Source of the DNA: Listeria monocytogenes
Lineage (GTDB): Bacteria > Bacillota > Bacilli > Lactobacillales > Listeriaceae
Reading direction: 5' to 3'
DNA length: 64,000 nucleotides
NCBI RefSeq assembly: GCF_013282665.1
Contig: NZ_CP054041.1
Location: 2,214,001-2,278,000 of the forward strand
A model generated the notes under the pieces. That model did no database searches, was not told the origin of the DNA, and saw only the letters and a list, made by a program, of their open reading frames with translations. Shown in pieces: positions 57,010-64,000 of this stretch. Position numbers and translations under genes: made by a program. Position 1 is the stretch's first letter. Every line of letters starts with the position of its first letter.

Positions 57010-57485
57010 TAGAAAAATTAGTGCCAATCATTATCCAGCGCTTGAAACTTCGTGCAACAAGTAAAACTTCTATCGCTATCAGCAAACTTCCACGTGATCC
57101 AGTTGCGATTTTTATAGAAAATGAAACGATTCGATTAACACAAGTAAACAAACATTTTCTTGAGCGAATTCTCGGTGGAAATCGAGCAGAATCACTAACT
57201 GTTTGGTTTGATAAAGCTGCGGATTATGGAGTGACGATTGAGCTTGAATTGTACGATAACGGCGAACCTTGGTTGGATTATACAATGCTTAGTCAGCTAG
57301 ATTACCCTATTTTCACAAGTAAAGGGGAGCGACTTTTTCATTCCAGTAGTCAAGTAGTTTGTTATAGTGATAGCGCGGTAATTCCAAGCGGAAGTACACT
57401 TTGCAAATATAAAAAGCAGCTTATTACACCGCTTGCAAATGAATATTTAACGAAAAATAATATTGCAGTGCGGGAAAGGCAGTGA
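57006..57485 (+). CDS. pduM: PduM, microcompartment assembly protein
   Basis: 159 residues, no clear enzyme motif; the pattern VPIIIQRLKLRATSKTSIAIS and position between eutJ and pduN define it. Needed for proper microcompartments in Salmonella, function unknown. Shares ATGA with eutJ. Confidence 0.8.
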   Translation: MIEKLVPIIIQRLKLRATSKTSIAISKLPRDPVAIFIENETIRLTQVNKHFLERILGGNRAESLTVWFDKAADYGVTIELELYDNGEPWLDYTMLSQLDYPIFTSKGERLFHSSSQVVCYSDSAVIPSGSTLCKYKKQLITPLANEYLTKNNIAVRERQ

Positions 57486-57489
57486 CGTT

Positions 57490-57753
57490 ATGTTTATGGC
57501 AAAAATAACAGGAAGTGTAGTTTCAACAAAAAAAGAAGACTCGCTTACTGGTAAAAAGTTAATGATTGTGCAACCGGTTGATGCAAATGGAGAAAATGTG
57601 CGATCAGAAGAAGTAGCATGTGACTCTGTTGGAGCAGGAATTGGGGAGTATGTACTTGTTGCTCGTGGAAATGCAGCTAGAAGTGTTTTTGCAGAACCAA
57701 ATAGTGCGATTGATTCGGCAATTATTGCAATTGTCGATAGCTTTGATAAGTAA
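57490..57753 (+). CDS. pduN: PduN, pentameric BMC vertex protein
   Basis: 87 residues from ATG 57490 (GAAAGG upstream). MAKITGSVVSTKKEDSLTGKK, LMIVQP, GAGIGEYVLVARGNAAR and the end AIIAIVD match the EutN/CcmL family, which caps shell vertices. Confidence 0.93.
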   Translation: MFMAKITGSVVSTKKEDSLTGKKLMIVQPVDANGENVRSEEVACDSVGAGIGEYVLVARGNAARSVFAEPNSAIDSAIIAIVDSFDK

Positions 57754-57767
57754 GGAGTGAATAACTC

Positions 57768-58763
57768 GTGAGTATTTATACCAAAACTGGCGATAAGGGA
57801 ACGACTGCACTATTTGATGGAAATCGTGTGAAAAAATATGATGACCGTGTCGAAACGTATGGCTCATTTGATGAGCTTAATGCAGAAATTAGTGTAGCTG
57901 AAAAATTCGTTACATCTACTGAAAACAAGTCTCTACTCAGAAACATCGAACGGCAGCTATTTTACGTTTGTGCAGAGCTTGCAACAGAGCACGAAGCAGC
58001 CCTCGCCAGCAAAATTATTATTACAGAAAACGACATCAATCAACTTGAAAAAGTCGTTGATGATTACACTGCAAAGTTACCAAAAGTCGATAGTTTTGTT
58101 CTGCCTGGATCAAGCACAGCCGGAGCATTTCTTCATAGTGCAAGGACTGTCGCTAGACGTGGTGAGCGATTATTAGTTCGTTTGTCAGAACAAACAGCTA
58201 TCCGAAAAGAGTTATTAAAATACGTAAATCGGTTATCGGATTTCTTGTACATCCTTGCTAGAGAAGAGGATTTTAGGCAAATGCTCGATAAAGCGACCAA
58301 GCTAATTGTTGCCAAATACTTAGAGCAAACGTGTCAAGAAAAGCCAGCTACAAGCGATTTATCTTTTTCCTTTTGTGAAAAATTAATGCACCAAGTTTGT
58401 AACGTATCGGAAGAAATTGGCGTTCCAGTAACACTTGCTATTGTTGATGCGCACGGTAATGCGAGATTTAATTATCGAATGGAGCACGCTCTTTTAGTAA
58501 GTGCAGAATTGGCAACGAAAAAAGCCTATTCCGCAGTAGCGATGAAAACAAGCACAGAAAAATTAACAGAAGCAGTTCAGCCAGGAGCCCCACTTTATCA
58601 ATTAGAAACGCTGACAAATGGTGACATTGTTACCTTTGGTGGTGGTGTTCCAATCTACGGTAAAGATGGAGTTATTATTGGTGGAATGGGGATTAGCGGC
58701 GGATCAGTGGAAGAGGATATCCACATTGCGAAAAAAGCATTATCAATGATAGAGAAGGGGTAA
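57768..58763 (+). CDS. pduO: PduO, cob(I)alamin adenosyltransferase
   Basis: 331 residues from GTG 57768 (AAGGAGTGA upstream). N-terminal adenosyltransferase to about 185: TKTGDKGTTALFDGNRV and RTVARRGERLLVRLSEQ near 123. C-terminal GlcG/HbpS domain (LTLAIVDAHGNARFNYRMEH-like, from about 200) with GGVPIYGKDGVIIGGMGISGG. Makes adenosylcobalamin for PduCDE. Confidence 0.95.
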   Translation: MSIYTKTGDKGTTALFDGNRVKKYDDRVETYGSFDELNAEISVAEKFVTSTENKSLLRNIERQLFYVCAELATEHEAALASKIIITENDINQLEKVVDDYTAKLPKVDSFVLPGSSTAGAFLHSARTVARRGERLLVRLSEQTAIRKELLKYVNRLSDFLYILAREEDFRQMLDKATKLIVAKYLEQTCQEKPATSDLSFSFCEKLMHQVCNVSEEIGVPVTLAIVDAHGNARFNYRMEHALLVSAELATKKAYSAVAMKTSTEKLTEAVQPGAPLYQLETLTNGDIVTFGGGVPIYGKDGVIIGGMGISGGSVEEDIHIAKKALSMIEKG

Positions 58764-58769
58764 TTCTGT

Positions 58770-60179
58770 ATGGAATCATTAGAACTCGAACAATTGGTGA
58801 AAAAAGTTCTCTTAGAAAAATTAACAGAACAAAAAGATGCACCAGTAAAAACAATGACCAAAGGCGCGAAAAGTGGAGTTTTTGAAACGGTTGATGAGGC
58901 TATTCAAGCAGCCGTTATAGCACAAAATAGCTATAAAGAAAAATCACTAGAAGAGCGTCGTAATGTTGTGAAGGCTATTCGAGAAGCACTTTATCCAGAA
59001 ATTGAATCCATTGCAACACGAGCAGTTGCAGAAACTGGTATGGGAAATGTCACAGATAAAATTTTGAAAAACACGTTAGCAATTGAAAAAACGCCAGGTG
59101 TGGAAGATTTATATACAGAAGTCGCTACTGGAGATAACGGCATGACGCTTTATGAACTTTCTCCATATGGTGTAATCGGGGCTGTTGCACCAAGCACGAA
59201 CCCAACGGAAACCTTGATTTGCAATACAATCGGCATGCTCGCAGCTGGGAATGCAGTATTTTATAGCCCACATCCAGGTGCCAAAGATATTTCTCTTTGG
59301 TTGATTGAAAAGTTGAATACGATTGTCCGCGAAAGTTGTGGTGTTGATAATTTAGTTGTCACCGTCGAAAAACCATCCATTCAAGCAGCGCAAGAAATGA
59401 TGAATCATCCGAAAGTGCCGCTGCTTGTTATTACAGGTGGTCCAGGTGTAGTTCTTCAAGCCATGCAATCTGGTAAAAAAGTTATTGGCGCAGGTGCCGG
59501 GAATCCGCCATCCATTGTTGACGAGACAGCAAATATCGAAAAAGCAGCTGCTGATATCGTTGACGGCGCTTCTTTTGACCATAATATTCTCTGTATTGCG
59601 GAGAAAAGTATTGTTGCAGTTGATAGTATAGCCGATTTCTTAATGTTCCAAATGGAAAAAAATGGTGCACTACATGTGACCAATCCAAGCGATATTCAAA
59701 AACTAGAAAAAGTAGCTGTCACAGATAAAGGCGTGACAAACAAAAAATTAGTCGGAAAAAGTGCTTCAGAAATTTTAAAAGAAGCGGGGATTGTTTGTGA
59801 TTTTTCACCACGTTTAATTATTGTGGAAACAGAAAAAACACATCCGTTTGCAACAGTAGAATTATTGATGCCGATTGTTCCTGTTGTCAGAGTTCCTAAT
59901 TTTGACGAAGCGCTTGATGTCGCTATTGAGTTAGAGCAAGGCTTGCATCACACAGCAACGATGCATTCGCAAAATATTTCTAGATTAAACAAAGCTGCAC
60001 GAGACATGCAAACATCCATCTTTGTCAAAAATGGTCCTTCATTTGCGGGATTGGGCTTTAGAGGAGAAGGTAGCACTACTTTCACCATTGCAACGCCTAC
60101 GGGTGAAGGAACAACTACTGCGCGCCATTTTGCTAGACGTCGCCGTTGTGTTTTAACAGATGGTTTTTCGATTCGTTAA
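58770..60179 (+). CDS. pduP: CoA-dependent propionaldehyde dehydrogenase
   Basis: 469 residues. N-terminal packing helix LELEQLVKKVLLEKLTEQ, then the aldehyde dehydrogenase fold with APSTNPTETLICNTIG near 137, GAGAGNPPSIVDE near 240 and the catalytic Cys in DHNILCIAEKS near 274. Makes propionyl-CoA and NADH. Confidence 0.96.
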   Translation: MESLELEQLVKKVLLEKLTEQKDAPVKTMTKGAKSGVFETVDEAIQAAVIAQNSYKEKSLEERRNVVKAIREALYPEIESIATRAVAETGMGNVTDKILKNTLAIEKTPGVEDLYTEVATGDNGMTLYELSPYGVIGAVAPSTNPTETLICNTIGMLAAGNAVFYSPHPGAKDISLWLIEKLNTIVRESCGVDNLVVTVEKPSIQAAQEMMNHPKVPLLVITGGPGVVLQAMQSGKKVIGAGAGNPPSIVDETANIEKAAADIVDGASFDHNILCIAEKSIVAVDSIADFLMFQMEKNGALHVTNPSDIQKLEKVAVTDKGVTNKKLVGKSASEILKEAGIVCDFSPRLIIVETEKTHPFATVELLMPIVPVVRVPNFDEALDVAIELEQGLHHTATMHSQNISRLNKAARDMQTSIFVKNGPSFAGLGFRGEGSTTFTIATPTGEGTTTARHFARRRRCVLTDGFSIR

Positions 60180-60194
60180 GAGGAGGCAAACTGA

Positions 60195-61313
60195 ATGAAC
60201 AGCTTTCAAATTAAAACAAAAGTAGCTTTTGGTTCGAATAGTTTACAAGTTTTACAAGAAATTAAAAATAAAAATGTCTGGATTATTTGTGACCGCTTTT
60301 TGGCTGATGGGGAAGGTCTTCAAGGATTAACAGGACAATTAGATGCATCCAATAATGTGCATATTTTCACCGATGTTGTTCCAGATCCGCCCATCTCAAA
60401 AGTAGCTGGAGGAGTTAGTGAGGCAGGCAAAATCCAACCGCAAGTCATGATAGCTTTTGGTGGTGGCTCTGCGATTGATACGGCCAAGGGAATCTACTAC
60501 TTCGCCAAACGTTTGGAAAAAGTCAATATCAGTACTTTTATTGCAATTCCAACCACAAGCGGTACGGGTTCAGAAGTAACAGCCGCAACCGTTATCACTG
60601 ATCCAACAACGAAAATTAAATATCCACTTTTCTTAGATGAACTAATTCCGGATATGGCTATTTTAGATGCGCAGCTGGTTGTTACCGTACCGCCAGCCAT
60701 TACGGCGAACACGGGAATGGACGTCTTAACACACGCTATTGAAGCTTATGTCTCTAAAAATGCGAGCGATTATACCGATGCTCTTGGTGAAAAAAGTGTG
60801 CAATTGACGTTACGTTTCTTAACGAGCTGTTATGATGATGGTCGTAATTTAGCGAATCGGGAAAAAATGCATAATGCCTCTACTATGGCTGGAATGGCTT
60901 TTAACTGCGCTAATTTAGGGTTGAATCATAGTATTGCCCATCAACTTGGTGCACAGTTTCACGTACCACACGGTCTAGCTAATGCGATTTTACTGGATGC
61001 AGTGATTCGTTTTAACGCTTTTAAAAATCGCGAAACAGAACAAAAATATGCAGAAATGGCACGCATTTGTGGCATTGCTTCCAGATCAGACTCGAACGAA
61101 ACAGCTGTCCGCTTACTTCGCGAAAGAATTGTAGCGATGATGGAACATATGCAAATGCCGCGCACGTTGACAGACGCCGGTGTAGCAAAAGAAAAAGTCT
61201 ATGCAAAAATGGACGAAATTGCAACGAATGCACTGAAAGACGCTTGCTTACCAACTAGTCCTACGACACCGTCACATCAAGAACTAAAAGAAATTTTAGA
61301 ACAAATCATTTAG
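60195..61313 (+). CDS. pduQ: 1-propanol dehydrogenase (iron type)
   Basis: 372 residues of the iron-dependent alcohol dehydrogenase family: FGGGSAIDTAKGIYYFAK near 94, [16 protein letters not shown] near 119 and metal-binding NHSIAHQLGAQFHVPHG near 242. Reduces propionaldehyde to propanol and renews NAD+ for PduP. Confidence 0.95.
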   Translation: MNSFQIKTKVAFGSNSLQVLQEIKNKNVWIICDRFLADGEGLQGLTGQLDASNNVHIFTDVVPDPPISKVAGGVSEAGKIQPQVMIAFGGGSAIDTAKGIYYFAKRLEKVNISTFIAIPTTSGTGSEVTAATVITDPTTKIKYPLFLDELIPDMAILDAQLVVTVPPAITANTGMDVLTHAIEAYVSKNASDYTDALGEKSVQLTLRFLTSCYDDGRNLANREKMHNASTMAGMAFNCANLGLNHSIAHQLGAQFHVPHGLANAILLDAVIRFNAFKNRETEQKYAEMARICGIASRSDSNETAVRLLRERIVAMMEHMQMPRTLTDAGVAKEKVYAKMDEIATNALKDACLPTSPTTPSHQELKEILEQII

Positions 61314-61340
61314 AATTTACGTTAAAAAGGAGGATAAACT

Positions 61341-62045
61341 ATGTCAGCATATTTGGCGGAATTTATTGGAACGATGGTTTTAATTATGTTTGGGAACGGC
61401 CTTTTAGCAGGATTGACATTAAATAAATCATTATCTCAAGGAGCAAACTGGGTAGTTGTTACATTTGGTTGGGGCTTTGCTGTAATGATCGGTATTTATG
61501 TAGCAGGAGCATATAGTGGGGCGCATTTAAATCCAGCTGTAACTATTGCGCTTGCAGTTGGAGGATCATTCCCTTGGGCAGATGTGGTGCCATATATTAT
61601 CGCGCAAATCGCCGGAGCATTTGTCGGAGCATCCATCGTTATTTTACACTACTATCCGCATTTTAAAGCGACTCCCCCAGAAATTGATACACATGGTATT
61701 TTTTCCACAGGACCAGCGATTAAAAATACACCTTTCAACTTAATCAGTGAAATTATCGCAACATTTGCTTTCATTTTTGGTTTACTTATGATTGGAGCGA
61801 ACAGTTTCACAGATGGTTTAAATCCATTAATCCTTGGCTTCCTAGTAGTTGCTATCGGAATGAGTTTTGGACCAACGACAGGTTATGCGATTAACCCAGC
61901 TCGTGATTTAGGACCAAGACTTGCTTACTTTTTACTACCAGTACCAAATAAAAGTGGATCAGACTGGCGTTACGCTTGGATTCCAATTGTTGGACCAATC
62001 ATTGGTGGTCTCTTAGCCATTGGACTATTTAACATTTTATTATAA
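61341..62045 (+). CDS. pduF: Glycerol/propanediol diffusion facilitator
   Basis: 234 residues, six TM segments plus two half-helices. Pore motifs GAHLNPAVT near 62 and [10 protein letters not shown] near 190; the Asp after the second NPAR is the mark of glycerol facilitators rather than water channels. Brings propanediol into the cell. Confidence 0.94.
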   Translation: MSAYLAEFIGTMVLIMFGNGLLAGLTLNKSLSQGANWVVVTFGWGFAVMIGIYVAGAYSGAHLNPAVTIALAVGGSFPWADVVPYIIAQIAGAFVGASIVILHYYPHFKATPPEIDTHGIFSTGPAIKNTPFNLISEIIATFAFIFGLLMIGANSFTDGLNPLILGFLVVAIGMSFGPTTGYAINPARDLGPRLAYFLLPVPNKSGSDWRYAWIPIVGPIIGGLLAIGLFNILL

Positions 62046-62053
62046 AAAAGCAT

Positions 62054-62087
62054 GGAGTAAACAAGAATGACTTTGTTTACTCCTTTA
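62054..62087 (+). terminator. Hairpin between pduF and the kinase gene
   Basis: GGAGTAAACAA pairs with TTGTTTACTCC around an 8-base loop, followed by TTTAAAA; a weak terminator. Confidence 0.6.
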
Positions 62088-62110
62088 AAAATGAGAAAGG
62101 ACTGAGCTAT

Positions 62111-63304
62111 ATGCACAAAATTATGGCGATAAACGCAGGGAGTTCTTCACTGAAATTCCAAATTTTTACGATGCCAGGAGAAGCAGTTTTAGTTAAAGGC
62201 TTAATTGAAAGAATTGGTCTACCAGACGCCATTTTCAACATGTCCTTTCAACATGAAAAAATCAAAGAAACACGAGCAATCAACAATCACGAGGAAGCAG
62301 TCGAGATTTTACTGGAGCAGCTAAAGGCACATCAAGTAATTAATGATCTGAATGAAATTACAGGAGTCGGACATCGTGTTGCACATGGCGGAGAAGATTT
62401 TGTTACGTCCTGTGTTGTAACGGATGAAGTGGTGAAGGGAATTGAAGCTGTGACAAACCTTGCGCCGCTACATAATCCAGCGAATATCATCGGAATCAAA
62501 ACATTTCGTGAATTGCTGCCAAATGCGGTTTCAGTTGCAGTATTTGATACCGCATTTCATCAAACGATTCCAGAAGAAAACTTTTTATATGCGCTTCCTT
62601 ATGAACTTTATGAAAAACATCATATTCGAAAATACGGTTTTCATGGAACGAGTCATAAATATGTGGCTGGAAAAGCAGCAGAAGTTCTCGAAAAACCTTT
62701 AGAAAAATTAAAAATTATTTCTTGTCATTTAGGTAATGGAGCGAGTGTTTGTGCGATTGAAGCTGGAAAATCAGTGAATACTTCCATGGGCTTTACACCA
62801 AATGCTGGCTTGATGATGGGAACACGTTCTGGTACAATTGACGCGACAATCATCCCGTATTTAGTGGATGAATTAGGCTATAGCTTGGATGAAGTAATGC
62901 ATATGATGTCTAGTGAATCAGGTGTCCTTGGTGTATCGGGAATTTCAAGTGATTTCAGAGATATCGAAATGGCAGCCAAAGAAGGTAATCCACGCGCGCT
63001 ATTAACACTTCGTATGTTTACTGGCCAAATATGCAACTACATCGGTGCTTATGCCTCCGCAATGAACGGTTGCGACGCATTATTATTTACAGCGGGTGTG
63101 GGTGAAAATTCGCCCTTAATCCGCCAAATGGTAACAGAACAGTTAAGTTATCTTGGTGTAACATGCCATGTGACAAAAAATAATGCGGGTGATATGATAA
63201 TTAGCAATGACGACGAAGCAGTCAAAGTGTGTATTATTCCAACCAACGAAGAACTAATGATTGCTCGTGATGTAGAACAGTGTGCAAAACAAACAATAAG
63301 TTAA
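62111..63304 (+). CDS. ackA: Acetate/propionate kinase
   Basis: 397 residues, usual AckA length. [13 protein letters not shown] at the start, [11 protein letters not shown] near 90, [12 protein letters not shown] near 145, [14 protein letters not shown] near 175. Turns the PduL product to propionate and ATP, so it acts as PduW here. Confidence 0.94.
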   Translation: MHKIMAINAGSSSLKFQIFTMPGEAVLVKGLIERIGLPDAIFNMSFQHEKIKETRAINNHEEAVEILLEQLKAHQVINDLNEITGVGHRVAHGGEDFVTSCVVTDEVVKGIEAVTNLAPLHNPANIIGIKTFRELLPNAVSVAVFDTAFHQTIPEENFLYALPYELYEKHHIRKYGFHGTSHKYVAGKAAEVLEKPLEKLKIISCHLGNGASVCAIEAGKSVNTSMGFTPNAGLMMGTRSGTIDATIIPYLVDELGYSLDEVMHMMSSESGVLGVSGISSDFRDIEMAAKEGNPRALLTLRMFTGQICNYIGAYASAMNGCDALLFTAGVGENSPLIRQMVTEQLSYLGVTCHVTKNNAGDMIISNDDEAVKVCIIPTNEELMIARDVEQCAKQTIS

Positions 63305-63317
63305 GGAGCGATTTGAT

Positions 63318-64000
63318 GTGAAAATAACGACGGCTTCTCACGGTGGCAACTATAACGAACTAGCAAAACAACACGGATTAACGAAAGAAATGGTACTCGA
63401 TTTCAGTGCGAATATTAATCCACTAGGAGTTCCAGCTAGTTTGAAACAAACCATAACAGCAAATTTGGATAAACTGGTAGAATATCCAGAACCAGATTAC
63501 TTGGCGCTCCGTGCGCGAATTGCCTCGTTTCATCACCTCGACCTAGCGAATGTTATCCCTGGAAACGGGGCGACTGAGCTGATTTTTGGAATTGCAAAAG
63601 TAACCAAGGCGCAAAAAGTTCTCTTACTTGCGCCTACTTTTGCGGAATATGAACGTGCTTTTTTTGATGCCGAAAAGGTTTATGCAGAGTTAACGAAAGA
63701 AACCAATTTTGCTGCGGCAGAAATCGTACTAGAAATGCTCGAACGAGATACGGATATCGAAGCTGTTTGTTTATGTAATCCAAACAATCCAACAGGACAA
63801 CTTATTTCTCAGAAGGAAATGGTGAAAATTGCTAATATATGTGAAAAGCGAAACATATATTTAATTATCGATGAGGCTTTTATGGATTTTTTAGAAGAAA
63901 ATGAGGCAATATCAATGATTAACTATTTAGAAAGATTTCCTCATTTAGCTATCATTCGCGCCTTTACGAAATTTTTCGCAATTCCAGGGCTAAGACTTGG
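63318..64000 (+). CDS. cobD: Threonine-phosphate decarboxylase, 3' end cut
   Basis: GTG 63318 after TTAAGGAGCG opens a frame to the window's end (227 codons visible). KITTASHGGNYNELAKQHG, VLDFSANINPLGVP, VIPGNGATELIFG, CLCNPNNPTGQ and RAFTKFFAIPGLRLG with the PLP-binding Lys are those of class II aminotransferase-fold CobD. Provides aminopropanol phosphate for cobalamin. Confidence 0.93.
   Translation, partial: MKITTASHGGNYNELAKQHGLTKEMVLDFSANINPLGVPASLKQTITANLDKLVEYPEPDYLALRARIASFHHLDLANVIPGNGATELIFGIAKVTKAQKVLLLAPTFAEYERAFFDAEKVYAELTKETNFAAAEIVLEMLERDTDIEAVCLCNPNNPTGQLISQKEMVKIANICEKRNIYLIIDEAFMDFLEENEAISMINYLERFPHLAIIRAFTKFFAIPGLRL

Overview
The window looks like a low-GC Firmicute chromosome of the genus Listeria, most likely L. 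monocytogenes or a close relative. This rests on gene families and gene order: a wall teichoic acid block with tarI/tarJ/tarD, then pncB-nadE and guaA, a Fur-controlled ABC exporter pair, an LPXTG internalin, a ClpP1 paralogue and the cob/pdu region headed by pocR and a B12 riboswitch. All identifications come from reading the sequence; no database search was run. No tRNA, rRNA, CRISPR array, transposase or integrase was seen.

Region 1 (1-9148): wall teichoic acid synthesis. It holds CDP-glycerol/ribitol phosphotransferase-like enzymes, galU on the opposite strand, tarI and tarJ (CDP-ribitol supply), a family 2 glycosyltransferase, two more TagB/TarL-like polymerases and tarD (CDP-glycerol). 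No dTDP-rhamnose genes are present here, which fits a serovar 4- or 6-type wall polymer rather than 1/2. Region 2 (9266-14063): housekeeping NAD salvage (pncB, nadE), a small monooxygenase-like protein, a PTS IIB-like protein and guaA.

Region 3 (14129-19639): a visibly AT-richer defence island directly behind the guaA 3' end, a site often used by integrative elements. A retron on the minus strand encodes a reverse transcriptase fused to a Toprim domain, and a msr-msd RNA can be folded by eye upstream of it. Diverging from it is a two-gene Hachiman-type system (HamA nuclease-like, HamB helicase). No integrase or flanking att repeat was found.

Region 4 (19661-31996): accessory region. A type VII secretion LXG-toxin operon has two small helical partners and an array of related immunity-like genes, followed by decayed copies, several hypothetical genes, acetyltransferases, a MepB-like protein, a MerR/GNAT/hydrolase operon and an unknown secreted protein with a small membrane partner. 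Region 5 (32260-41341): a Fur box, a 34-codon ORF and two ABC exporter subunits, then a membrane protein, a GNAT, a broken CPCC gene, the internalin, an NTF2-like protein, ClpP1, a VOC protein and a siroheme-type dehydrogenase.

Region 6 (41469-64000): propanediol utilisation and cobalamin salvage. pduSTUV-cblS-cobU-cobS-cobC is followed by a B12 riboswitch pointing into the convergent regulator gene pocR. Then comes the main operon pduABCDE-GH-K-J-L-eutJ-M-N-O-P-Q, pduF, an acetate-kinase-type gene and the start of cobD. Together these make the shell, diol dehydratase with its reactivase, the aldehyde and alcohol dehydrogenases, the acyl-phosphate branch to ATP, and the cofactor supply for B12-dependent 1,2-propanediol breakdown.
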